NCBI GenBank assembly: GCA_922989275.2
Contig: OV277858.1
Coordinates: forward strand, 3,906,001 to 3,970,000
Origin: Gari tellinella
Taxonomy: Eukaryota > Mollusca > Bivalvia > Cardiida > Psammobiidae
DNA length: 64,000 bases
Direction: 5' to 3'
The notes beneath the pieces were generated by a model. That model was not told where the DNA came from and made no database searches. It saw only the letters and a list, made by a program, of their open reading frames with translations. The position numbers and the translations under genes were made by a program. This document shows positions 1 through 11,439 of the stretch, one piece after another (positions within the stretch are counted from its first letter, which is position 1; every line of letters begins with the position of its first letter).

Positions 1-424
1 AAATATACATATAAAAAAATAAACAAGATATCAAATAGGGGAAAAAATAAACAGTTTTTTTGCTCTCCTGTAAAATTTTCTAAAATGGAGTTAGCCTAGT
101 TTTGCGCTGAGCCATCGAAGTGTTCTCTTCATATGTACACTGCTTGTTAATGATGTATGTGACGGTAGGTTTCATGGTGTTTACTACAATTTATTTGCAA
201 CATGACAAACAGTGAGGAGCCCTCTGATCTGGGTCTACATTGTTTGCATAGGCTAAAATTAAAGTAGAAATATCAGAAAGGATTTATTTCTGCTCAAATT
301 TCAGCCTCCTTTAAGCTTTCCTCCACTAACCCATATGTGCTAAAATATACTAAATCACCTACATTAAATTATTAACCCTTTACTCCATGCCCCACAGATT
401 ATTTACATTATTGAAGACAGATGG

Positions 425-505
425 TTGCTTAAAGCAGGCTGAATGTAAAGCAGAATGCTCCTTTTAAAGCATTCTGCTTTACTCTCAGCCTGTTTTGAGC
501 TACTT
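425..505. repeat. Dispersed palindrome, family A
   Basis: Near-perfect hairpin. The left arm carries GCTTAAAGCAGGCTGAA and TAAAGCAGAATGC, and the right arm carries GCATTCTGCTTTACT and CAGCCTGTTTTGAG. The same palindrome recurs near 1238, 2398, 4008, 44353, 50869, 55248, 55378 and 56806. It usually forms the core of a ~250-bp unit that begins TAACCCATTACTCCATA. It resembles a miniature inverted-repeat transposon core. No coding is seen. Confidence 0.7.
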
Positions 506-782
506 AATATTTTCAGGGAGGTAAATTTCCTGTTACACTGGGTCGTCTCGAGTTGTCGAAAATGAACAATCGCTCTACATTGATTGGAAATATTGACCAA
601 CATATTTCCGATCTAATGAGGGGTCCTCAACCTTAAATCAAATACAGTATGATGTTCTGATCATATTTTGATATTCAGTTGTGTTCTTTATTTAAGGGGC
701 GGATTCAAATACATGCACATCTTTTCTTAATAATCGTTGTAATTATTTAATAAAGTTGTTTTTGTTTTATTTATATTTTCAG

Positions 783-867
783 AGCAATTTCCAGGAAAAA
801 GTCCCAAATATCAATATAGACTAGATAGGAACAAGAAAGGGGTCAAACTAAACCTACTAACGGACAG
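783..867 (+). CDS. Putative internal exon, unidentified gene
   Basis: An 85-bp segment follows a pyrimidine-rich tract ending in AG and is followed by GTATGTG, a good donor. One frame reads QFPGKSPKYQYRLDRNKK and continues GVKLNLLTD, a lysine-rich protein-like composition. The exon would start one base into a codon. Joined to the acceptor at 3274, the frame stays open for about 29 more codons. I do not recognise the protein. The copy at 45679-45763 keeps the acceptor but has lost the donor, so it is probably dead. This could be a chance ORF carried in a repeat. Confidence 0.4.
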
Positions 868-900
868 GTATGTGTTTGTCAAGTTCAAGCGGTAGGAATA

Positions 901-1094
901 CAGTCAAAACTTGATACTTTGAACTCACGTTAGTTCGAACACACCCATATTTCAAAGTAAAAATGTAGCTTAGCCACGTTTAAAACTTTGAAATAAGGGC
1001 ATGTTTGAATTAAACGAGATAGACTTATCGATGATCAAGTTATGAAGTACTGGTATGATCTATTTAAGGTAGTTTGAAGTATCGAGTTTCGACT
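901..1094. mobile_element. Short MITE with CAGTC termini
   Basis: The left end CAGTCAAAACTTGATAC is preceded by TA. The right end reads GTATCGAGTTTCGACTAC, its approximate inverse. CAG termini and a TA target suggest a non-autonomous pogo/Tc1-mariner relative. A second copy lies at about 45792-45987 within the long duplication. The interior has no coding. Confidence 0.55.
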
Positions 1095-1113
1095 ACAACA
1101 GTTATTCTTGTTT

Positions 1114-1362
1114 TAACCCATTACTCCATAAATACCCTTTTTTACGCCTTTCATTTATTTCTCCACTGAAGAAAATATTTCAAATTATACAGTTATAGAT
1201 ATATATAATAAATATTTTTTATATTCTAGCAGATGATAGCTTAAAGCAGGCTGAAATTAAAGCAGAATGCGCATTCTGCTTTACTTTCAACCTGCTTTAA
1301 GTGGTAACCTATTTAGTTTTTACCTATAATTAGAAGTAGGCTATGAGGTAATGGAGTGACAA
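1114..1362. mobile_element. MITE-like unit carrying a family A palindrome
   Basis: Begins TAACCCATTACTCCATA and ends with GAGGTAATGGAGTGA, which are approximate inverted termini. The family A palindrome lies in the middle (1238-1303). Related units, in various states of decay, occur near 2299, 46016, 50731, 55122, 56140 and 56725. No ORF. Confidence 0.5.
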
Positions 1363-1796
1363 ATTAATAGGAGACCCATATGAATTATCTAATAAATTTG
1401 GCTGCTTAAAATTGATGTAACATAGAAAATTAGAAATAATGCAGAATGTTCCTATACCAGCAGATTTCGGAATCATTTCTGTCCTGCATTAAGCAGTCAC
1501 TTGTCACACTTAAATTTGGTATTTCTAGCTGATATTGTTAGAGGAAAACTGATTTTTTCTCTTGACAATTACTTTCTATAATTGAAGTCAAAGGTCAAGA
1601 TTAAAATCACAGTAACTTGAAAATGATAACATTTCATAATACCAAGACAGGGCTGCCATTTCTCAGGATTTTTTCAAAATCTTCTGATTTTCCGTAATTT
1701 CTCCGGACCTACCGATTTCCTTGAAATCTTCGGAATTTTTGTTTTTACCTTTAAAATTTGAAATTGTATGCAAGTTAACTTAGGAAACATTGATGC

Positions 1797-1862
1797 CAAC
1801 CAGTTTAGATCCAGACCAGATGCCGGGATTGCGCGGCGTCTGATCTGGATCCTAACTGGTTG
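1797..1862. repeat. Dispersed palindrome, family B
   Basis: A hairpin of the form AACCAGTTTAGATCCAGACC ... GATCTGGATCCTAACTGGTT with a central GCGCGGCGTCTG. Relatives with the core CAGACGCCGGGTTACCCG lie near 8384, 35082, 35355, 37165, 49918, 55614 and 57330. Confidence 0.65.
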
Positions 1863-2397
1863 ATTAATAATGTTAAATAGCACTTCAGGGAAATTTTGAA
1901 ATCTTAAGATGGTATGGTAACCCTGCTAATGTGTACTTATGCACACCAAATTTGGTATCCATAGGTGATGTGGTATATGAAATATGCTCTGGACAAAGGG
2001 GATATTGATGGACCGACAAACACACAGTTCAATCACCATATGCACCCAAAACTAAGTATTGAGGGCATTTATAAAGGGTATACATGTATACAGCTTTGAG
2101 CTGTTTGTTGAAATTGCTGAACTTTTTTCACAGCATGTCAATGCGAAGTGCTGATTTCTCTTTTTAATGGGATGGCAGTTACTATATGCCAAAGCTTTGG
2201 TCGCATAAAATTTAAAAATGGACATTAATGACCACAGTTTTTCATACTATACAGTTTGGCAACAGTGTGTCCAAAGATTTTTCCTGATATTTTCATTAAC
2301 CCATTACTCCATGAATATACAATTTTACACCTTAATTATTCCTTCACTAAAGAAAATGTTTCATAAGAAATATTCCCACATTATTATCCAATCAGAT

Positions 2398-2475
2398 GGT
2401 ATCTTACAGTGGGGTGAAAGGAAAGCAGAATGCACTTTAAGGCGCATTATGCTTTACTTTTAACCTGCTTTAAGC
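2398..2475. repeat. Family A palindrome
   Basis: Diverged copy with arms AAAGCAGAATGCACTTTAAG and GCGCATTATGCTTTACTTTT, inside a unit starting TAACCCATTACTCCATGA at about 2299. Confidence 0.6.
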
Positions 2476-2562
2476 TGTCATCTGTATTCAATTTTATCAC
2501 ACAGTTTCTAATTGGTCCACATATTACAAATTCAAAAGTACATTGTCCACATTAATCACTAA

Positions 2563-2639
2563 TCAGTGATACTGCAAATGTGTTTTAATCGCTTCGAAGG
2601 GTTTTTCATTTTTGGCAGCAAACTTCTGAGCAGCTGTTT
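2563..2639 (-). CDS. Possible terminal exon (minus strand), unidentified
   Basis: On the minus strand a strong acceptor, a long T-rich run ending TTTTTCAG, is followed by a frame reading TAAQKFAAKNEKPFEAIK, then THLQYH and a stop. A second frame is also open for 26 codons. Both the length and the ambiguity argue for caution. It lies downstream of the SIAE exon at 6846, but it does not resemble SIAE and is out of phase with that exon in the better-looking frame. Confidence 0.22.
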
Positions 2640-3274
2640 CTGAAAAACAAAACAAACAAAACACTTTATTTTTCTTTTGTAATGAAATTTTCAGTTTGAT
2701 TAATTTAAAGATGTTACCAGAAAACACAAACCGTAACTCATTCAGAGCTCACGATAAGGGGGATATTTCAAAAACTAAAATATTTATTTCTACACAAATC
2801 CTATGGTGTCACAACTCATTAAAATCCTTGCTTAGAGACGGTTGTAATGAGTAGTTACACAATAAGATTTGGTGCTAAAATAAGTGAGAAAATATTTGAT
2901 TTGTTCAGTTTACTCTCTGTTATTTGGAGTCATGTCATTCAACCAAGAAGTTTCATACTGACAATTTCATTTTCCAATTATAAAGCCTAGTCTATTTCCT
3001 ACTATTTATGGTTGTTTTTGACACTGTATTGCCCATGACTGACAGACTAAGAGGACTCCCTCTGTTCTTTGTGTACACTGTTTACATAAGACATAAAGTC
3101 AAGTATACTGTTCACAGGTAAACTGTTTAGGATGAGTAAGTTTGTCACTAGGCTCAATGTATAAACATGTGATGTCATAAAGAAGACTATATGTTGACTG
3201 TTTACATCAAAATACAACCTCCCTCCCTCACTTTCAGTCTCATAATAGCATTTTTTTATCTTATTTTATTTCAG

Positions 3275-3365
3275 GGTCCAATTCCAGATTCAGCCAGTAC
3301 CTAAAGAGAAATGTTATCAATATAACTACTGCAGAACCCATATTTGGACAGTGCTTTTGATGTGA
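3275..3365 (+). CDS. Possible terminal exon following 783-867
   Basis: TTATTTTATTTCAG provides an acceptor. If spliced to the donor at 868, the reading frame continues RVQFQIQPVPKEK then CYQYNYCRTHIWTVLLM and a TGA at 3363-3365. I recognise no homology. The only support is splice-site quality and frame continuity over an intron of about 2.4 kb. Confidence 0.28.
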
Positions 3366-4007
3366 CCAATGCAATATAAATATTTTGACAGCAGAAATAT
3401 TACTTTAAACCTGTTGAAGATAGTCACTTTAAGCAATATTATCCCAAACACTTTTGATAACTGTTTTTTTTTCAGATGCAATGCAAGTAAAGGTAAATTT
3501 TGTATTAAGCAACCACTCAAGAAAGACCATATGCAATATAATAGTATTAACATATGGTTGCACAGTGCAGGATAAACTATTACAGAAAGCTCTTGCAGGA
3601 TTTTTCTGCATTATTTCTATCCTGCATTAAAAACCATTTTCCTCAAGAGTGGCCCCTTAATACAAGATTAACTGTACTAAGTTTGTGTCCTTTACAGTAA
3701 ATCCTTATAATGCAAATACAATACTGGTATAATATGTAGTTATCAGGAGTGTGTCCTCTGTATAGCATTCACATAACTACATTGTACTTTCAATAAATCC
3801 TTAAACTATTATTAACCTGATGAAATCATATGTTTACATGAAATATAAACTGTACATTTTAAAATGTGTTTTTGTTCAATTAACCCCTGAATTACTCTAG
3901 AACTTACTTAACCCTTTCTTCTGTATAAGCGCCATAGAATGCTTTCACCTACTCCTCTTTAAAAGAACCAAAAATGAGAATAAATATGTATTGTTCAATT
4001 GAAATGA

Positions 4008-4082
4008 CTGCTTAAAGCAAGATGAAGGTAAACAAATAGCTTATAAAGGAGTGTTCTGCTTTACTTTCACTGTGCTTTAAGC
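4008..4082. repeat. Family A palindrome
   Basis: Arms AAAGCAAGATGAAGGTAAAC and GTTCTGCTTTACTTTCACTG meet around AAAGGAGTG. It is more diverged than the copies at 44353 and 55248. Confidence 0.5.
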
Positions 4083-4429
4083 AGCCACCTTGCTTAAAGT
4101 TGAATATCTAGGTGATGTGCACATATGGCAACGGACGAAATGGGTAAAGACTAAAGAGTCTTCGATAAAAAAAACCCAAGCATTTATGGATGAACACAGG
4201 TTTATAAAAACTCTTTTTCTGTCCAGAAAGTCAATCTGTCTGAATCACAAAGGAGGCACTGTTAAAGGTTCTTGTGCCTGGTTGATGTAATATTTACTCA
4301 AAACACCAACAAAGTGTACATATCTCATGTACTGAAGGTAACTATTTTTATTCGCATCCTTTTTTGTCTGTCTGCAGAATTTACCCTGTTACAATATAAG
4401 AATAAGGGCAATCACAATGAAAGTTTGCA

Positions 4430-4545
4430 AGAACTTTCTTTTTTTGTTCACCTGGCATGCAGTGCCAAGATGAGCTACTGTGATGGTCTGTGTCCGTCGT
4501 TGTTAGTTGTCACTTGTTCTAACATGAAATCTCATAAACTACTGC
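4430..4545 (-). mobile_element. 3' tail of hairpin-capped repeat, inverted copy
   Basis: Reading on the minus strand, this has GACACAGACCATCACAGTAG then CTCATCTTGGCACTGCATGC and CAGGTGAAC. That is the same terminal hairpin as the plus-strand copies ending at 29999, 33877 and 41128. Only the tail region is evident here. Confidence 0.55.
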
Positions 4546-4911
4546 TTTAGTTCACTATCAGATTTCAGTTGCTCCAAGGGCTTCATGTAGCCCTAATTCT
4601 GCTAAATTGAGATAGTTATATTGGATATGGTGGTATCACGACTAGTATTGCTCTAAGAGCAATAACAATCAAAATTCCACCATATCCTAAATCTTAGAAT
4701 ATAGTGGGTATATAAAATGCATTATTATTATTATGCTTGGTAAGGCAACAAATACCTTCAAGTTTCAACAAGGCAGTCTGGTATTAAATCCATCATGGTC
4801 AGGCAACTGCTGCTGATTAGGTGATTTTCATGGTTACTGGAACTAGTTTAGGTCTGCACTTTTACAACTGAAATATAAAAAATACATAGAACATTTAGAC
4901 TATATAGTGAT

Positions 4912-5288
4912 ACAGTACTCACTCCATACAACGACCCACTGAATAACGATGTACATAAACTTCAATCTTAGTGAAGGAGTGCAGTATTCATGATGATGAT
5001 GATGATTCCGTCCTTACAACAACACTTAATGTGACTTATGTTCAACCTTTTCATGGCTCCAATATTGTCTGCTTATAATTGTTGTCTGCTGGTTTTCTCA
5101 GTCACATAGATAGATCTATTAGTCATTTTGACAGAAAAAAAACATGACAAGCAACAAACAGCTTGAATCCAGATAAGACCCCGCCTTTTGCAAATGTTAG
5201 CCAATTTCCCTCCCTACAACAACTTCCTCCGAACAACACACTCAATCTTAGTCTCCCATTGGGGTTGTTGTAGAGAGGGATCACTGTT
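4912..5288. mobile_element. MITE with CAGT..CTCTACAAC termini
   Basis: The left end TACAGTACTCACTCC continues into ACAACGACCC. The right end is GGTTGTTGTAGAGAGGGATC followed by ACTGT. These are inverted termini of about 25 bp, as in the copies at 15259-16553 and 55521-55881. A TA target is typical of Tc1/mariner/pogo-derived MITEs. Confidence 0.55.
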
Positions 5289-6129
5289 TGTACAATATGA
5301 AAGAGCTTCATGACACTTATTGAAATTGTTCTGACTCTACTCCCCCTGAAACATTTCTACCATTGCACAACATAAAGGGGGTGGGGTAATGTCTGACAAA
5401 GGTCATTCAGAGGTCAAATGAGTTTAAATGACTGAATTAACTTCAATGGGCCATAACATTGGAACTACCTGTTGACCAGACCCCAACTTGTACTGAGCAC
5501 AAGAGCTTCTAGAGTTAAGCACACAGAACAGTGTATTAAATGACATAGCAGGAGGTTGATTAAGAGTCCCAAAAGATGGGAGAACAGAGGTGCTTGACTG
5601 CTTGTCGATCGAAAAGGGGGGGGGGGCTGCCTGCCAGTGCAAAATCAGATGGGGATGGGGTTTCATGTCCTGGTCAGTTTAGGGTTTGTGATTTTAACAC
5701 GTATACAACCAGTGTTATTTACGTTGATGCACAGTCGATTCCAAGAATCAATAGGCCTACGAATTGATTGTGGGACGAATCGTTCCCGGATACGGAACGG
5801 GTACAAACTTACAGAACTAGGCTAGTAAAGATTAAAATAAAATACTTTACAAACCTTAAGTAAAATGTGAAAGAGTATGAGTTTGTCGACTGCTCACAAA
5901 TGGTCCTTTATCCTGGCGATCGATACCTTTGTCCAGCGATGACTGCAAATTGTTGTTTACTGGCGTCCATTTTTTGGATATGGAGTAATAAAATGACGCT
6001 TCCAAAAGTTTACTAGGAGCCGCATTTAAATATTGCGGGTTTGCTCACGATCGTGGCGGATTTACACCATTTATTGCTTCTTTGACATTTGAATCGACGA
6101 TTTTTCATTGGGTTTTTTCGGCCACCATG

Positions 6130-6305
6130 ACACTTGCGATAAACTTACGTGAAGTTGAACCCGTCGTAAGTTTTTGACCAAAAGTTACGATATCGTAACT
6201 TTAATTCTCTACGATAATGTTAGTAAGACGGTCGTAAGTAGTTACGACTGCCCTACGACAAAAGTTACGATAAAATTTAACGTACGATGTTTAGTAAGAC
6301 GAGCC
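6130..6305. repeat. GTTACGA-rich palindromic repeat
   Basis: It contains a 22-bp perfect palindrome at about 6182-6203 centred on GATATC (arms AAAGTTACGAT / ATCGTAACTTT). It also has GTCGTAAGTAGTTACGAC and two copies of TTAGTAAGACG. It looks like the end of a MITE, but I could not fix the second terminus. Confidence 0.45.
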
Positions 6306-6845
6306 CCTGATCTTTATCATAATGAATAAAAAAGTATTGGAAATTTATTGATTTGCCTCATTATAAAACACTGTTTATTCTACTTACATACTTCAAATTT
6401 ATAAAAATACACCGTTGAAAAGGGAATTTAATAGTCAACAAACTTGACATATACACTATAATGATAATGTAAAGCACAATGTCAGTTACAAGGGATTGAA
6501 CAGAAATGAAATCAACTTCACACTTATTTTCAAATATTTCCGATAAGGTGTATTGGTGAGAATGTGTACCCTTACCAGATGGATATCGGTTAATGATAGC
6601 CAGATAAGGCTTATTTATATATGTGGCAGGCATTTTTTGGAGGTTTAGCCAACAGGTAAAGGGTTAAAGATAAATCTTAATAAAATCGTCTTAAATCAAA
6701 GCAGATGGTGGCATTAAGTTGGCTTCCGGAGCGTTTTTCTTCATTTTTTGTGCACATTTTAACGAACCCCCTCGTTTGAAATCTACCATTTGTAGAAATA
6801 AGGTTGAAATCAAAAACAAGTTTTTAGTTAGACACTTATATGTAC

Positions 6846-6973
6846 CTGTACAAAGCCAAATGGAAACATTTTACTGGAACCACTATTGGCATTGAACTTG
6901 TCTCTCCAGTCGTCGATCATGGCAGGGAAAGTGCATTGGTAACGATTTCTGTTTTTGTTAATATTGGCTTCTC
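6846..6973 (-). CDS. SIAE: Sialate O-acetylesterase, internal exon
   Basis: The minus-strand exon is bounded by acceptor CTGTTTCAG and donor CAG|GTACAT. It encodes EANINKNRNR, YQCTFPAMIDDWRDKF and, after a short serine-rich stretch, MFPFGFVQ. This matches the segment of animal sialate O-acetylesterases that follows WYQG, with the conserved Cys-Thr-Phe-Pro and Asp-Asp-Trp-Arg, up to FPFGFVQ. The enzyme removes O-acetyl groups from sialic acids in lysosomal or secretory compartments. The exon starts two bases into the Gly codon's completion and ends in phase 0, so its 42 complete codons are uninterrupted. I could not locate the following exon (expected to contain a WHQTA-like motif) or the preceding one. 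The exon is undamaged, so the gene is probably functional. Confidence 0.85.
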
Positions 6974-7317
6974 CTGAAACAGTGTGTGACAAATGTTTGC
7001 TGCATTCAATATAGGTAGCATGCTAAGACACATATGCAGCCAGACCGATACTCGCAATCGGGACCATTAGTTACAACGTGAACGCTTTCTATTCTGACTT
7101 ATCAATGCCACTTACATAGAATCCAATCCAATCTCACAATTTAACCTTAAACTCAACATACAACCCTTCTACACAATAATTCCAAAGCTTCTGTTATTAA
7201 TGTTCGTACACTGTCCCAGTTACATATTACTTCTACGGGTGATTTACGTTGAGTGCCAAAGGTTGACACTATGTTCCCGGCAGCCAAGGTAGACATGTTT
7301 GTCCGAAACGATGTTGG

Positions 7318-7503
7318 TCATGGGGTTTTGGCCAACACTTTCAATGCTTTCAGGTCTGGACAGTTTTCCGACGGCATATCACGGTATCCGTGACAAGCCG
7401 TAAGAAAAGTACCATCTGAATCACAATGGGTCCAATGCGTGCTATGGTTCATCCAGCGGCCTACAAATGAAGTAAATACGTTCCCTCCAGGTACACAACG
7501 ATC
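7318..7503 (-). CDS. Cys-rich open frame, possible exon, unidentified
   Basis: A minus-strand frame without an early start codon is open for 62 codons. It reads RWMNHSTHWTHCDSDGTFL then TACHGYRDMPSENCPDLK and ends at AKTP and a stop. It has four cysteines, and its composition is not that of random AT-rich DNA. TTCATTTGTAG just upstream of the Arg-Trp codons could be an acceptor (exon 7318-7460). It lies only 345 bp upstream of the SIAE exon but is not a recognisable SIAE segment. It may be a remnant of another gene or of a transposon. Confidence 0.35.
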   Translation of the reverse strand, partial: DRCVPGGNVFTSFVGRWMNHSTHWTHCDSDGTFLTACHGYRDMPSENCPDLKALKVLAKTP

Positions 7504-8383
7504 TCAGACTGACTGTTACGTTTCACACATTCTGAATAAGTAAGGCCACGATTTAAATGTTTTGAAAAGCCCGTCAAAAGTAGAACGTGTCAGTTTTAGA
7601 GCACGGTTGTTCACCTTTCCCATTCTTGCTGTACCTTAAAATGCTAAATTTCGAATGAATCTTACTAACTACTTCAATACCGTTAGTTGATAGCTCCCCT
7701 ACCAATATGTCGATTCAGATATATAAATATTTTAGTATACAGAATCTCACTTGCTAGTCACGGCTTTTATATACATTACAATGAATCTGTGTGATCAGCC
7801 ATTTTATGAAATAACTGAAAATTTATTTCATTTTGTGAAATGACTGTTTTACTTAGTCATTTAAAGCCGCATTGTGTTTTTGAGAAACCTGCATAAAACG
7901 GTTGTTTGAGGTCCCATTTGAACTACGTGGGACGTGATTCTTTCACAAAAACCGGTTTTATCTAAGAAATTCGCTTTTTAAATTTTATTTATAATATTTT
8001 GGTGCTGCACACATTAAAGAGCCTCCCTTATGAATGGAAAAAAGGACAACTCTGTAAATACAGAGCTCCAGATAACGGCAGTATTTCGAAAACTAAAATC
8101 TTTATTTCTGCTTTTAAACCTAATGGTGTCATACTCATTAAAATGTTCTCGAATACACGGTTTAATCAGTAGTAACACCATATCATTCGGTGCTGACATG
8201 AGTGAGAAAATGTTAGATTAGTTCAGATTACTCTCGCTTACATCTATAGCTGGAGCACTGGAAATGACCCTGTTAACCCTTATTCTGCTGCACAGACGTC
8301 TGCATTGACATTGTCGTCTGCAAAATGTGTTCAGTTTAGATTTATGCATTGTTTTAATTAAACAAACCTTAAGACGAGTGTCA

Positions 8384-8541
8384 AACAGTTTGGATCCAGA
8401 TGAGACGCCGCGTTACGCGGCGTCTTTTTAGATTCAAATAGTTTGCAAACTCCTAAAAGTTACGACCAGTAGGCACGTTACGCGGCGTCTTTTTAGATTC
8501 AAATAGTTTGCAAACTCCTAAAAGTTACGACCAGTAGGCAC
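8384..8541. repeat. Family B palindrome with exact 65-bp tandem duplication
   Basis: CAGTTTGGATCCAGATGAGA starts a family B hairpin around CGCCGCGTTACGCGGCG. The segment starting GTTACGCGGCG at 8412 is repeated exactly at 8477, so the right arm and its flank are duplicated head to tail. The identity suggests a recent event. Confidence 0.75.
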
Positions 8542-8639
8542 AGGGTTAAATACTATGAGATCCAATAACAACATGTACATAATTATTCACTAGGGGCAAA
8601 CGATAAAACAAACTACGGAGAATCTATACCTTGAGCTTG

Positions 8640-9615
8640 CTGAAAATGACTGTTTCAGCCTTGTCCGCTCTCTAACTCAAAAACTTCTTTTTGGATCTTC
8701 AGCAAGCTTGCTACAAATGTGTATTAGTATAGAATCTAGGTCAGGTTTAATAACTAACTAAATCGCATAAGGCATGTATGAGTGATTGCCCTTGAATAAT
8801 TAAAAAAATGAAATATTTAGTCATTATAGGGCAATAACTCCAACATGCCTTGTGCGATTTTGGTAGTTAAGATGACTGACCTAGATTTTATATTAATAAA
8901 CATTTTCAACAAGTTTGATGAATATCTGATATAAACTGTATGTGTTAGAAAGCAAAAAATGCTGAAACATTCATTTTTAATACTTAAAGGGCCAAAACTC
9001 AGACATGCCACATGCGATTTTTGTAATAATCAAACTAGACCTAAATCTTATATAAATAAATACTTTCAGCAAGTTTAGTGAATATCCGATAAAAACTGTG
9101 TGTGTGTTAGGGTGCAGACATTACTGAAACAGTCATTTTTTATTAATATAAAGGCAATAACTCAAATATACCTTATGCGATTTTAGTAGTAATCAAACTA
9201 AACCTTGATTTTATATTAATAAACATTTTCAGCAAGTTTGGTGAAGATCCAATAAAACGTATTTGTGTTAGAGAGCAAAACTTGCTGAAAACAGTCATTT
9301 TTAATACATAAAGGGCAAACACTCAGATATGCCACTTGCGATTTTAGTAATAATCAAACTATACCTAAATTTTATATGTATAAATATTTTCAGCACGTTT
9401 GGTGAATATCCGATAAAAACTGTTTGTTTAAGAGTGCAAAAATGACTGAAAAAGTCATTTTTTTATTAATTAACAGGCAATAAATCAAACATACCTTATG
9501 CGATTTTAGTAGTAATCGAACTAAACCTTAATTTGATATCAATGAACATTTTCAGCACGTTTATGAAAGATCGGATAAAAATTATTTGAGTTAGAGAGCG
9601 GACAAAAAAGTGTGA
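8640..9615. repeat. Degenerate tandem array, ~160-bp unit
   Basis: The phrase CTCAAACATACCTTATGCGA followed by TTTTAGTAGTAATCAAACTA occurs near 8831, 8992, 9144, 9315 and 9477. Each unit also has a CATTTTCAGCAAGTTTGGTG phrase and GACTGAAACAGTCATTTTT. There is no coding, and short ORFs here are repeat artefacts. Confidence 0.7.
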
Positions 9616-10670
9616 TAGTCTAACTGACTGATGGATAGACGGGCGGAGATAGATACGGTTGTCCCCAGTGAAGTTGTATTCGGCTGTATCACGTGATACT
9701 AAGCCGTGTGGAAATGTTTATGTCAGACGTTCTATTTTCGGTTTGTTATAATTTTAAATCGCCCTTTTTGGTGATTTAGGTCCGTCTCCATCATTTCATA
9801 GATCAGTCTGGCCCATAAGAATGTTCAAACATTATTATTAACCGTTATCGTATTTCAGGCATTGAAAAAAGGTCTGAAAACACAATGGGACTTTAACGAG
9901 GAGCCTAAAATGTTCAGTCCTTTCATAAAAAGACTGAATCGCTTTTAAATATATGTTTTGCATTATGATGAAAACAGTTTCTTAATAATTACAAACTACA
10001 CTATTGAAAACAATACATGTACATGTATCACGAATCGAGTATCATAAATAATGAAGTAATGTGCGCAATGTATCTGAAATAAGTTTTTATCATTTATTAG
10101 ATGAATGTGCATACCTAATGATACGCCCCCCAAAACCTTGCGCAACGTGGTAGATCGTAGTTTAACGCCACGCACATGAATCGCAAACCGACTTATCTCT
10201 GGAATGAACATTATGCAACAGTTACCATGAAATTGAGCCTTGCGTGAATACTCTGAAAACCCCTGACAGAAGGGCCCTTACGCACAGCAATGGCAAACCG
10301 ACCGTGACAGAACGCGCACTCAACTCGACAGAACATGACATAACTTGAATATACAATGAAATTTTGAGGGCCACACATGTTTGCCAGCCTGCTGCGGACC
10401 GACTCTTAGATCTGTTAAGGAAGTCGGGCTGTCTTTTTGAGCATGATGAAATTTCCGAATTATTTTAGGAACTCATTTTTGCGAAAAAATGTTAAGAACT
10501 CATTTTTGGTGAATGCATACTGTCATAAAATACTATTTTCGTGAGAAAAATGGGGTTTCGTTCCGTAAGGCACTTTTTCAGTTTTATGTTCTATTCGTAG
10601 TTTACGGCATACACCGTTTACATAGGTAAGTTTCACTTTGGCACTTCCGATTTCATTTCAATTTCTCTGA
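9616..10670. other. No recognised feature
   Basis: A short minus-strand ORF near 10000-10211 contains no family motif. A possible donor-like GTATGCAC follows its open part at about 10106. Nothing else is supportable. Confidence 0.3.
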
Positions 10671-10671
10671 A

Positions 10672-10736
10672 TATAAGAGAGAGAGAGAGACAGAGATAGA
10701 GAGAACGAGAGAGAAAAGAGAGAGAGAGAAAGAAAG
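10672..10736. repeat. GA-rich microsatellite
   Basis: Imperfect (GA)n run. Similar tracts occur at 31009-31037 and 36411-36440. Confidence 0.85.
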
Positions 10737-11304
10737 ATTTTCACGATGAAAATACATTGAACCTTGTTTGCTTTTACATCGCTGTTATGAATTAAACTGC
10801 TATGAAACACTTACGGCCACATTGTCACCCGCTGATAAAAAAAAGTCATAAGTTATATAAATTATACATAAGTTAGACTGCATTAGGACAAGTCTTCGTG
10901 AAATAGACCGGTCGGAGAGTTATCCAAATAAGGAATATTGTTTACACTATGTGACGTGAAATTAGAGGTTGCTATTCAATACACGCGCCTGTTTTAAGCT
11001 GCCAGCAGCAATTATCTGCCAATCAACTGTTCCTCACCTCACAAGAGTCTGGTTGTTTGCGGGAATAACCCAGTTTTCACGAAAACGGAAGATCTGAATA
11101 ACTGACTCGGATGGGCCAACGGCAAAGAATGTCACTAACATGCGGTCTCAATAATGCAAACATACTGGATCATCAGATACAAAATAAGTCAATTACCTTT
11201 CTTAAATATCGAATTATGTTATAATTTTGGCATTTACTATAGTCAACGAAATATAGAAATGATACGTACTGACTACTTACTGTGGGATAAAACATAAAGC
11301 AGAA

Positions 11305-11435
11305 ATAAATACGAAAGACTCAAGCAGGAAACGCAACACAAACAATACACCCACCTCTCAAGCAGAACACACACAGTCATACAATAACAAACACACAAAC
11401 ATACACACACACGCACACACGCACAATACCATTCC
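11305..11435 (+). repeat. CA-rich direct repeat, copy 1
   Basis: The segment CTCAAGCAGGAAACGCAACA followed by CAAACAATACACCCACCTCT and a CACACA run is repeated at 12960-13085 with only indels in the CA run. Confidence 0.75.
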
Positions 11436-11439
11436 TTCA

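Larger units (their letters stand above)
460..1140 (+). repeat. Direct duplication, copy 1 (partner at 45358-46040)
   Basis: About 670 bp recurs in the same orientation 45 kb away with roughly 95% identity by eye. The homology starts inside a family A palindrome. It runs through an exon-like segment and a TIR-bearing MITE, and stops within the repeat beginning TAACCCATTACTCCATAAAT. Both boundaries therefore fall in palindromic repeats, which suggests that repeats moved the exon-bearing block or that it recombined between them. Confidence 0.8.
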
